Shown one piece after another: positions 17,770 to 25,420 of a stretch of 64,000 nt of DNA. The first letter of the stretch is position 1; each line of letters opens with the position of its first letter. A program made the translations under genes and the position numbers. A model generated the notes under the pieces. It ran no database searches, was not told the origin of the DNA, and saw only the letters and a list, made by a program, of their open reading frames with translations. The stretch spans positions 1-64,000 of the forward strand of contig JBJHCV010000006.1 in assembly GCA_050486225.1 (NCBI GenBank), written 5' to 3'. This stretch comes from JBBDIX01 sp050486225. Lineage in GTDB: Bacteria > Actinomycetota > Nitriliruptoria > Nitriliruptorales > Nitriliruptoraceae.

Positions 17770-18285
17770 TCACGCGCGGATCAGCACCTCGCCGGATGCG
17801 CTGCGGACCTCGAGGTCGTCGAAACGGGCGAACACGTCCAGCGCGACCGGTCCCTCCTGCACCGACCACGTGACCGTGCGACGTCGGCCGTCGGGCGCGT
17901 TGGAACGGCCCTCGAGGCTCCATCGTGGTGCCCACTGTCCCGGCCGTGGTTCAGGTCGACCGAGCACCGGTGTGTCGACCGGCGCACCACCGAGGCGTTC
18001 GGCGACGGCGACCAGCTGGTCGGCCTCGAACGTGCGGATGGTCGTGACGTCCTCGCCCTGCTCGCGCAACGACCCGAGGATCACACTCACCGGGAACACG
18101 AGGACCTGCACACGATCGCCCTCGACCCCCGACGTGTCCGCCACCTCACCGAGCGCCTCCCATCCAGAGCCGGCCGGCTCGATCGTCGCACCGAGCACCC
18201 GGTAGCGCGTGTCGAGTTCGAGCCCCCACAACGACGCGCCCTGGACGAGGCGTTCGACGACCTGCTCGCTCGATGCGTCGAGCAC
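17770..18285 (-). CDS. Hypothetical protein, about 171 aa
   Basis: I do not recognise this protein. It is soluble, Val- and Glu-rich, without a signal peptide or membrane segment. GTG codons at 18288 and 18285 both follow GGAGGAG; the second has the better spacing. A longer in-frame start at 18387 would run into the divergent gene's upstream region and lacks such a site. It is read divergently from the nitrile hydratase-like gene and converges on the fusion gene 20 bp away, so it may be regulatory or accessory to this locus, but nothing in the sequence says so. Confidence 0.55.
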   Translation of the reverse strand: MLDASSEQVVERLVQGASLWGLELDTRYRVLGATIEPAGSGWEALGEVADTSGVEGDRVQVLVFPVSVILGSLREQGEDVTTIRTFEADQLVAVAERLGGAPVDTPVLGRPEPRPGQWAPRWSLEGRSNAPDGRRRTVTWSVQEGPVALDVFARFDDLEVRSASGEVLIRA

Positions 18286-18401
18286 CACGGTCTCCTCCGC
18301 GCGGCTGGGGCTGTCGAGGGTAGGCAGTGGTGCTCCCCGATCCCTGCACGTCGGAGGCGGACCACTACGATCGGCATCGATCGACACCCGGAGGTCACGC
18401 C

Positions 18402-19439
18402 GTGGGAGAGGGCCACGAACACCCGCCCGGCCACATGCACCTGCAGGACCCGGCAGCCAACGTCGAGGCGATCATCGCCGACCTCGAGTACTTCCGTCGC
18501 AAGCGACTCGAGTCACGGGTCCTGTTCCTCGCCCGGCGCCGGATCCTGAGCCTGCCAGACCTCCTGCGTGCGGCCCGGGACCTGCCCGAGACGCCGCCCG
18601 AGGTTCCACACGCGGACCTCGACGATCGCATCAAGCGGCTCCAGGAACGACTCGACGCGATCTGCACCGGCATCCTGTCCCTGCAGGTCCCCCTTCGGGA
18701 CGCGAAGCTGGCCATCGACGACACGCGGCGCGAGCGCGGCGACTACGACGAGTTCTTCCGGTTCGCGTATCGCGAGTTCCCGACCGACCTGATGGAACGC
18801 ATCGAAGCCGTCGAGGCCGCCATGGCCGACGACGAACTCGTCATCGCGGCGGCTCGTCACGGACTCGTCCGCACCGGCCAGACCACCGAACAGGCCTTCG
18901 AGGACCGCCTGGCGCAGCTCGCGTCGCTCGGTTGGCGCAACGGCGCGCGCATCGTCGCCCGGGCCTGGGTGGACGACGACTTCCGCCAACGCCTGCTCGC
19001 GACGGGGCGTGAGGCCGTGCGTGAACTCGACATCCCGCCGGGCAAGCTCGGCCTGATGGGCGTCGCGGAGAACACCGACGAGGTCCACAACGTGGTGGTG
19101 TGCACCCTGTGCTCCTGCTATCCGCACGACCTGCTGGGCAATCCACCGTGGTGGTACCGAACCGACGAATACAAGGAACGCATCATCCGCGACCCCCGGG
19201 GCATGCTCGCCGAGGCGTTCGACCTGCACCTGCCCGAGGGCGTCGAGGTGCGTGTGCACGACTCGACGTCGGACGTCCGGTGGATGGTCCTGCCCCAGCG
19301 GCCGCCCGGCACGGAAGGCCTCAGCGAGGAGGAGCTCGCCGAACTCGTGACGCTCGAGTCGCTCGTCGGCACGGCACGTGCAGGTGAGACACCAGCCGCC
19401 ACGGAGACGATCGTGGGCGGCATGGAGGCGGCCCGATGA
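18402..19439 (+). CDS. Nitrile hydratase alpha / thiocyanate hydrolase gamma-like subunit with long N-terminal extension
   Basis: Catalytic metal subunit of the nitrile hydratase family, which hydrates nitriles to amides (or hydrolyses thiocyanate). The metal claw C234-T-L-C237-S-C239 (VVVCTLCSCYP) is intact; Thr at the second position is the form usual for cobalt enzymes. The match continues through ENTDEVHNVVV, PPWWY and RPPGTEGLSEEEL. The 345-aa protein is much longer than usual alpha subunits (about 200 aa): residues 1-175 form a His-containing start and a helical region of unknown function. GTG at 18402 follows GGAGG by seven bases. It overlaps the next gene as ATGA. No activator or metallochaperone gene is adjacent. 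Confidence 0.85.
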   Translation: MGEGHEHPPGHMHLQDPAANVEAIIADLEYFRRKRLESRVLFLARRRILSLPDLLRAARDLPETPPEVPHADLDDRIKRLQERLDAICTGILSLQVPLRDAKLAIDDTRRERGDYDEFFRFAYREFPTDLMERIEAVEAAMADDELVIAAARHGLVRTGQTTEQAFEDRLAQLASLGWRNGARIVARAWVDDDFRQRLLATGREAVRELDIPPGKLGLMGVAENTDEVHNVVVCTLCSCYPHDLLGNPPWWYRTDEYKERIIRDPRGMLAEAFDLHLPEGVEVRVHDSTSDVRWMVLPQRPPGTEGLSEEELAELVTLESLVGTARAGETPAATETIVGGMEAAR

Positions 19440-19768
19440 CCGACGTCGACGCCGTCTGCCCGACCCCCATGGACCGCCAGCTCGTCGACCTCGGCGAGGA
19501 GGGGCGCGGGCGCTTCTCCACCGGCGATCTCGTGCGGGTGCGCGCCACCCCCACCCACGAGACCCCCAATCCCCGGACCCCGGACTACACCGTCGGCAAG
19601 GTCGGTCAGGTCGTGGCCGTCCACGGAGTGATCGTCAACCCGCAGGACCACCACGAGCCCTATCCCCCGATGTACAGCCTGCGGTTCGATGCCCGAGAGT
19701 TGTTCGGTGGGGACGCGAACCACACGCTCATCGCCGAGGTCCACGAGGAGTTCCTCGACCCCGCCTGA
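19436..19768 (+). CDS. Nitrile hydratase beta-subunit C-terminal domain protein
   Basis: A 110-aa protein matching only the SH3-like C-terminal barrel of nitrile hydratase beta (or the thiocyanate hydrolase beta subunit): FSTGDLVRVR, RTPDYTVGKVG, VHGVIVNPQ, YSLRFDARELFG and a terminal EEFLDPA. The N-terminal helical half of a normal beta subunit is absent from this gene, which may be compensated by the extension on the alpha subunit. Translational overlap (ATGA) with the alpha gene implies a 1:1 complex. Confidence 0.85.
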   Translation: MTDVDAVCPTPMDRQLVDLGEEGRGRFSTGDLVRVRATPTHETPNPRTPDYTVGKVGQVVAVHGVIVNPQDHHEPYPPMYSLRFDARELFGGDANHTLIAEVHEEFLDPA

Positions 19769-19784
19769 GCGTCACCACGCAACG

Positions 19785-20219
19785 TCAGTCGTCGACGACC
19801 GCGATCGCGGAGATCTCGAGGACGAGTCGTGGATCGGTCGCGAGTCGGGTCACCTCCACCGTGGTGGCGGCAGGGCGATGGCCCGCGTAGAACTCCTGGA
19901 TCACGCGGTAGACGGCGTTCTGGTTGCTCGCCATCTCGACCATGTAGTAGGTCACCTGCACGATGTCGCTGAAGGTGCCCCCCGACGCCTCGAGGAGCCG
20001 GCCGACGTTCTCCATCGCCGCTCGCGCCTGAGCGGCGGCATCCAGCGGGATGTCGTCGAACTCGGCAGCCACGTGCGGGTGCGAGTGGTACATCGGCGCC
20101 GCCGTGACGCCGGCCAGGTAGACGGTGTTGCCACTGCGGACCTTGCGTGCCCCGGCGTAGGGCATCGCGAACCGTTCGTCGAACTCGTCCGTCTCGATGC
20201 GTTCCACGTCAGCGCTCAT
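19785..20219 (-). CDS. RidA (YjgF/YER057c/UK114) family protein
   Basis: A 144-aa protein of the Rid family, whose archetype deaminates reactive enamine/imine intermediates; other members act in catabolic pathways for pyrimidines and N-heterocycles. The family fold is visible in VYLAGVTA, QARAAMENVGRLLEASGGTFSDIVQVTYYM and RPAATTVEVTRLA. The RidA catalytic arginine (in R-P-A-A-T) is present. The ATG at 20219 has GGAGGA upstream. It converges on the nitrile hydratase-like pair with a 16-bp gap and may handle an unstable intermediate of that locus (inference). Confidence 0.88.
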   Translation of the reverse strand: MSADVERIETDEFDERFAMPYAGARKVRSGNTVYLAGVTAAPMYHSHPHVAAEFDDIPLDAAAQARAAMENVGRLLEASGGTFSDIVQVTYYMVEMASNQNAVYRVIQEFYAGHRPAATTVEVTRLATDPRLVLEISAIAVVDD

Positions 20220-20350
20220 GTGGTCCTCCGGATCGGGGCTCGCGCCACCTCGTCCATGCCCTCGCATCCTACGGATCACGCCCGCTGCACGACTGACCGG
20301 CTCGTGCGCCGTTGGTGGCCTACGCTCCGCACGCGGCGGGAGGCCACGGC

Positions 20351-21499
20351 GTGGACCACGGAGACTCGGCGGCACGGCCGGACGCCGCAGCGGCGAACCC
20401 GATGATCCGGCTCGAGCACGTCACGCGCGTCTATCCCGGCCAGTCTGCGCCGGCGGTCGACGACCTGTCGATGGACATCCGCGCCGGTGAACTCGTCGTG
20501 CTGGTGGGCCCGTCGGGATGCGGGAAGACGACCACGCTCAAGATGATCAACCGGGTCATCGAACCCACCGGCGGACGAATCGTCGTCGACGGTGTCGACA
20601 CCCGCGAGGTCGCCGCCCACGAGCTGCGACGCAGCATCGGCTACGTCATCCAACGGGTGGGCCTCTTCCCCCACCGCACAGTGCGCCAGAACATCGCCAC
20701 GGTGCCGGAACTGCTGGGCTGGTCCGCAGGACGCACCGCCGAACGGGTCGAGGAACTGCTGGCTCTGATGGACCTCGACCCCGGACTGCTGGACCGCTAT
20801 CCCGCCGCCCTGTCCGGTGGCCAGCAGCAGCGGGTCGGGGTCGCACGCGCACTCGCCGCGGATCCCCCCATCCTGCTGATGGACGAACCGTACGGGGCGG
20901 TCGACCCGCTGGTGCGCGCGCGGCTGCAGGCCGAACTGCTCGCGCTGCAGCAGAGTGTCCCCCGAACCATCGTGTTCGTGACCCACGACATCGACGAGGC
21001 GCTCGCACTCGGCGACCGGATCGCGATCCTCGGCAACGCCGGCAGCCTGCAGCAGTACGACACCCCCGAGCAGGTCCTGCGCGCGCCTGCCAACGAGTTC
21101 GTTGCGGCATTCCTCGGCCGGGAACGCAACCTGCGCAGGCTGTCGCTCATGCGCGTCGCGGACGCCGCCCTCGTCGAGGGTCCCGTGGTCGACGTGGCCG
21201 ACGACGAACACACCGCCCACGCCGTCACGTCACGGGAACAGGTGGACTGGCTCGGGGTGTGTGACCGCGGGCGCCTGCTCGGCTGGATCTGGCAGTCGGA
21301 GATCCCTCCCAGCGGACGGGCCGGTGACGCGCCGATCCACCCCTTCCGGGTGACCGTCCACCCTCAGCAGTCGTTGCGCGCGGCGGTCGACGCCATCGTC
21401 GCCACCCGCAACCAGGTGGCTGCCGTCGTGGACGACGAGGGCAGCCACCTGGGCATGCTCTTCATCGAGAACGTCGGACGCGAACTGTGGTCGGCGTGA
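20351..21499 (+). CDS. opuCA: Osmoprotectant (glycine betaine/choline-type) ABC transporter ATPase
   Basis: A 382-aa ATPase with Walker A GPSGCGKTT, signature LSGGQQQR, Walker B ILLMDEP, and the QRVGLFPHRTV variant of the Q-loop characteristic of OpuCA/ProV-type quaternary-amine importers. The C-terminal 130 residues carry a CBS-like region (VDWLGVCDRGRLLGW; QVAAVVDDEGSHLGML), which in OpuA-type transporters senses ionic strength. GTG 20351 is chosen because GGGAGG lies seven bases upstream; the conserved domain starts at ATG 20402. First gene of a four-gene operon with overlapping starts. Confidence 0.9.
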   Translation: MDHGDSAARPDAAAANPMIRLEHVTRVYPGQSAPAVDDLSMDIRAGELVVLVGPSGCGKTTTLKMINRVIEPTGGRIVVDGVDTREVAAHELRRSIGYVIQRVGLFPHRTVRQNIATVPELLGWSAGRTAERVEELLALMDLDPGLLDRYPAALSGGQQQRVGVARALAADPPILLMDEPYGAVDPLVRARLQAELLALQQSVPRTIVFVTHDIDEALALGDRIAILGNAGSLQQYDTPEQVLRAPANEFVAAFLGRERNLRRLSLMRVADAALVEGPVVDVADDEHTAHAVTSREQVDWLGVCDRGRLLGWIWQSEIPPSGRAGDAPIHPFRVTVHPQQSLRAAVDAIVATRNQVAAVVDDEGSHLGMLFIENVGRELWSA

Positions 21500-22170
21500 T
21501 CCCACTGGCGACGACCCGTCCCCTGTTCGAGTGGTCATGGGTCGTGCGCAACGCCGATCGGATCTGGAGCGCGACCCTGGAGCACCTCGTGCTCACCGGC
21601 ACGTCGATCGCCATCGGACTGGCGGTCTCCGTGGGTCTGGCCATCATCGCCCTGCGACGCCCGTCGACCTACGGGCCGATCATCGGGCTGGGTGGACTGC
21701 TGTACACGATCCCGTCGCTCGCGCTGTTCGCGCTGCTCGCGCCGTTCACCGGCCTTGGACACACGACGGCCGTCGTGGCGCTGGTCACGTACACGATCCT
21801 CGTGCTGGTTCGAAACATCGTCACAGGGATCCGAGGCGTGCCCCCCGAGGTCGTCGAGGCCGCGCGCGGCATGGGTCTGCGTGACCGCCAGATCCTGTGG
21901 CGTGTCGAGGTGCCACTGGCCATGCCCGTCATCATCGCCGGGCTGCGCGTCGCATCCGTGACGGTCATCGGGCTCGTCACCGTCACCGCCCTGCTCGGGC
22001 TCGGAGGCCTGGGACGCTTCATCCTCTCCGGGTTCCGCGTGCTTCCGGTGCACCCGACCCAGATCGTCGTCGGGACGGTGCTCTCGGTCGTCCTCGCCGT
22101 CGTCGTGGACCTCGCACTGCTCAGCGCGCAACACGCGCTCACCCCCTGGAGCCGGCGGTCGTCGTCGTGA
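21496..22170 (+). CDS. opuCB: Osmoprotectant ABC transporter permease (OpuCB-like)
   Basis: A membrane permease of about 224 aa with five to six hydrophobic segments and the EAA loop EVVEAARGMGLRDRQILWRVEVPLAMPVI that contacts the ATPase. Start is either GTG 21496, which overlaps the ATPase stop as GTGA, or GTG 21487. Family and neighbours agree on an OpuC-type importer of betaine, choline, carnitine or similar solutes. It pairs with the next permease to form the translocation channel. Confidence 0.88.
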   Translation: MIPLATTRPLFEWSWVVRNADRIWSATLEHLVLTGTSIAIGLAVSVGLAIIALRRPSTYGPIIGLGGLLYTIPSLALFALLAPFTGLGHTTAVVALVTYTILVLVRNIVTGIRGVPPEVVEAARGMGLRDRQILWRVEVPLAMPVIIAGLRVASVTVIGLVTVTALLGLGGLGRFILSGFRVLPVHPTQIVVGTVLSVVLAVVVDLALLSAQHALTPWSRRSSS

Positions 22171-22910
22171 TCGAACTGTTCGCCGACGTCGCCCAGTGGT
22201 TCGCCGACCCGAGCCGGTGGAGCGTCAGCCATCCTCGGGGCGTCCCCTACCGGACGCTCGAGCACCTGAGGGTCTCGACCGTCGCGACGGTCATCGCCGT
22301 GCTCGTCGCGGCGCCCCCCGCGCTGTGGCTGGCGCACCGACGCCGCGCCGAGGCCATCGCCAGCTCTGTGGTCAACATCGGTCGGGCCATCCCCTCGTTC
22401 GGGCTCATCGTCCTGTTCTGGCTCCTCGCCACCAGGATCCCGTGGCTGAGCACCCAGTTCTGGCCGCTGGTCGCCGCACTCGTCGCGCTGGCCCTCCCGC
22501 CCATCTTCACCAACACCTACACCGCCATCCGCGAGGTCGATCCCGCCACGGTCGAGGCCGCACGGGGCATGGGCCTCACGGAACGTCAGGTCCTCTGGCA
22601 GGTCGAGGTTCCCCTGGCGTCTCCCGTGGTCGCCGCCGGAGTGCGCCTCGCCTACGTGCAGGTGATCGCGACGACGGCCATCGGAGCGATCGTGACCAAC
22701 GGCGGCGGACTCGGCCGCTACATCGTCGACGGGTTCGCGATCGGCCGTGCGGGACGCCCCGCCGTCCTTGCCGGTGCACTGCTGCTCGCGGCGCTGACCC
22801 TTGCCGTCGAGGGTGTGCTGTGGACACTCGAACGTCGGGTCATCCCTCGTGGAGTCCGCCAACAGGTACCGACGGCGGCCACCGCAGCCAGCACCGGCGC
22901 TGCGGGATGA
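22167..22910 (+). CDS. opuCD: Osmoprotectant ABC transporter permease (OpuCD-like)
   Basis: The second permease of the importer, 247 aa, with the same fold and an EAA loop (TVEAARGMGLTERQVLWQVEVPLASPVV) closely matching that of the preceding gene. The GTG at 22167 overlaps the previous stop as GTGA. The C-terminal tail is Ala/Thr-rich and likely unstructured. Confidence 0.88.
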   Translation: MIELFADVAQWFADPSRWSVSHPRGVPYRTLEHLRVSTVATVIAVLVAAPPALWLAHRRRAEAIASSVVNIGRAIPSFGLIVLFWLLATRIPWLSTQFWPLVAALVALALPPIFTNTYTAIREVDPATVEAARGMGLTERQVLWQVEVPLASPVVAAGVRLAYVQVIATTAIGAIVTNGGGLGRYIVDGFAIGRAGRPAVLAGALLLAALTLAVEGVLWTLERRVIPRGVRQQVPTAATAASTGAAG

Positions 22911-22976
22911 GCCGATCCCCCACTACCGTTGTCGTACACCGGGTCCACGACCCCACCCCTCACCGGAGATCCAACC

Positions 22977-23873
22977 ATGCGCAGTTTCCCGTCCCTGCGA
23001 GCACTGAGGCACGTCGCACTGCTCGGCGTGCTCGCCCTGGTCCTCGCAGCCTGCGGCTCCGACTCCGACGATGGACCGGACATCGTCGTCGCGTCGTTCA
23101 ACTTCCCGGAGTCCGAGATCCTCGGCGAGATCTACGCCCAGGCCCTCGAGTCCGCCGACTACCCCGTCGCCCGCCAACTGAACCTCGGATCCCGTGAGCT
23201 CATCTACCCCGACCTGCTCGGTGGCGACATCGACCTGCTCCCCGAGTACCTCGGTTCGGCACTGATGGTGTGGTTCGAGCAGGAGGCACCCGCAGACGTG
23301 GCCTCGGGTGAGGCCGCACTGGCTGCCGCGTTCGCCGACGACGGCGTCCGGGTGCTGGCTCCCGCGCCAGCGGAGAACAACCAGGCGTTCGTGGTCAGCA
23401 GCACCTTCGCCGCCGAGCATGGTGTCTCCGACCTGAGTGACCTCGCGGACCTCGGCCCACTGACGTTCGCCGGCCCGCCGGAGTGTGAGGACCGTGACAC
23501 CTGCCATCGAGGACTCGTCGAGACCTACGGACTCGTGGATCTCGAGTTCCAGGCGATCCAGGAGGCTGCAGCCCGACTGGCCGCCCTCGACGCGGGCGAC
23601 GTCGACATGATCCTGCTGTTCTCGACCGACGCGCCCCTGGCGTCCGACGCCTACGTCGTGCTCACGGAGACGCAGGGCATGCTCCCGCCGGAGAACATCA
23701 CCCCGGTCGTGCGCGAGGAGGTGCTCGACGTGTACGGCGACGACCTGCAGGCCCTGCTCGACGGCATCACGGCACGCATCACCACCGACGGTCTGCAGGC
23801 CATGAACGCCAGGGCCTCCGAGGGTGCGTCGGCCGCACAGATCGCCGCCGACTGGCTCGCCGAGAACACCTGA
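22977..23873 (+). CDS. opuCC: Osmoprotectant-binding lipoprotein (OpuCC/ProX-like)
   Basis: A 298-aa lipoprotein: signal MRSFPSLRALRHVALLGVLALVLAACGS with lipobox LAAC, then an OpuAC-type binding domain (DIVVASFNFPESEILGEIYAQAL; GDIDLLPEYLGSAL; RLAALDAGDVDMILLFSTD). Quaternary amines are bound in an aromatic cage in this family; the individual cage residues cannot be assigned safely. ATG 22977 has CCGGAG upstream. Last gene of the opuC operon, followed by a strong hairpin. Confidence 0.9.
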   Translation: MRSFPSLRALRHVALLGVLALVLAACGSDSDDGPDIVVASFNFPESEILGEIYAQALESADYPVARQLNLGSRELIYPDLLGGDIDLLPEYLGSALMVWFEQEAPADVASGEAALAAAFADDGVRVLAPAPAENNQAFVVSSTFAAEHGVSDLSDLADLGPLTFAGPPECEDRDTCHRGLVETYGLVDLEFQAIQEAAARLAALDAGDVDMILLFSTDAPLASDAYVVLTETQGMLPPENITPVVREEVLDVYGDDLQALLDGITARITTDGLQAMNARASEGASAAQIAADWLAENT

Positions 23874-23890
23874 CCGAGTGGGCAGGGGTC

Positions 23891-23926
23891 GGGCCCGGTC
23901 GGAGAGTGAGACTCCCGTCCGGGCCC
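23891..23926 (+). terminator. Hairpin terminator after the opuC operon
   Basis: GGGCCCGG (23891-23898) pairs with CCGGGCCC (23919-23926), and an inner GGAG (23901-23904) pairs with CTCC (23912-23915), giving a long, very stable stem 18 bp after the opuCC stop. There is no U tract, as is common in actinobacteria. It lies between convergent genes and may act in both directions. Confidence 0.7.
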
Positions 23927-23960
23927 GTCTGTCGTTCGGCGGTGCGGCGATGCCGTGGTG

Positions 23961-24509
<549 letters not shown>

Positions 24510-24686
24510 CGTCTCGACTCCCGGTCGTCCTGGTCGCGAGGTGGCGCGCGACACGCTCCCCACCCCCACCCACGCACCCCGACGCCTGGTGGCGTCATCC
24601 GGCGCGGAGGCCTCCACCGGACGATGCAGGGTCGCGAACCATCGCGCACCCGAGACCCGTAACACATCGGTGGAACTTCGGACGTG

Positions 24687-24716
24687 AGGCTACGTCCGCC
24701 AGTGGGCACCTGTCAA
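24687..24716 (-). promoter_or_regulatory. Near-consensus sigma-70-type promoter for the Rv1830-like merR gene
   Basis: On the minus strand TTGACA (24716-24711) and TAGCCT (24692-24687; fits TAnnnT) are separated by 18 bp. This is the best vegetative promoter match I found in the window. The phased TGCA array lies directly upstream of the -35 element. The rest of the 381-bp gap (24510-24890) holds the leader and no gene. Confidence 0.6.
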
Positions 24717-24724
24717 CGAGCACA

Positions 24725-24787
24725 TGCAGGACCCTGCAGGGTTCGCAACTTCCTGCATATGGTGCAGAGTGGTGCAGGAACGTGCAG
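24725..24787 (-). repeat. Helically phased TGCAG/TGCA repeat array upstream of a merR promoter
   Basis: TGCAG occurs at 24725, 24735, 24763, 24773 and 24783, with a TGCA at 24754. Spacings are 10, 19, 9, 10 and 10 bp, so every copy falls on about the same face of the helix; only the 24744 position (CGCA) is degenerate. The array starts 9 bp upstream of the -35 hexamer, where a cooperative activator or repressor would bind. Confidence 0.65.
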
Positions 24788-24890
24788 TCGCCGCGCGATT
24801 CGCCACGCAACCGGCCAGACGTGCGGCACGAGAAGGGCGCGCCGTCGTGGCGCGCCCGGTGTGGAGATGCCTGCGACCGCAGGGCCGTGG

Positions 24891-25382
24891 TCAGCCGTTG
24901 AAGTCCTCGGGGGTCACCTCGTCGAGGAACTCCCGGAACTGCCGGACCTCCTCCTCGGCGTCGACACCCTCCTCGTGGTCGTCACGGTCCTCGATCTCCA
25001 GCCCCGCCTCGTCGAGCACGTCCGGCGCGGCGAGGATCGGGACGTCGTCCATCCGACTGGCCAGCGCGATGGCGTCGGACGGACGTGCAGACACGACCGA
25101 GGTGCCGTTCGACGACGTCAGGTGAAGTTCCGCCATGAAGGTGCCGTCGCGCAGCTCCGTCACGTGCACGCCGGTGAGCGTGGCGCCGAGTTCGGACAGG
25201 ACGTCGACGAACAGGTCGTGGGTCATGGGACGTGGGGTCTCCACACCCTGCAGCGCGAAGGCGATGGCGGTCGCCTCGACCGCACCGATCCAGATGGGCA
25301 GGTAACGGGAACCCTCACGTTCCTTCAGGAGCACGATGGGCTGGTTGGCGGGCAGTTCGACCCGCACCCCCACCAGCTCCAT
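24891..25382 (-). CDS. Bifunctional nuclease (DUF151) family protein, Rv1829-like
   Basis: A 163-aa protein of the BFN/DUF151 family (plant BBD1-like proteins have DNase/RNase activity; the bacterial role is unclear). Family features are NQPIVLLKEREGSRYLPIWIG, TAIAFALQG, RPMTHDLF and SARPSDAIALA. The C-terminus is strongly acidic (EDRDDHEEGVDAEEE). Start at ATG 25382; an in-frame GTG at 25391 is possible. It lies between the D,D-carboxypeptidase and the second merR gene, matching the mycobacterial order apart from the carboxypeptidase. Confidence 0.88.
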   Translation of the reverse strand: MELVGVRVELPANQPIVLLKEREGSRYLPIWIGAVEATAIAFALQGVETPRPMTHDLFVDVLSELGATLTGVHVTELRDGTFMAELHLTSSNGTSVVSARPSDAIALASRMDDVPILAAPDVLDEAGLEIEDRDDHEEGVDAEEEVRQFREFLDEVTPEDFNG

Positions 25383-25420
25383 CTCGATCACCAGGCGCTC
25401 CCGTGTCGTCCCGGTCGAGG

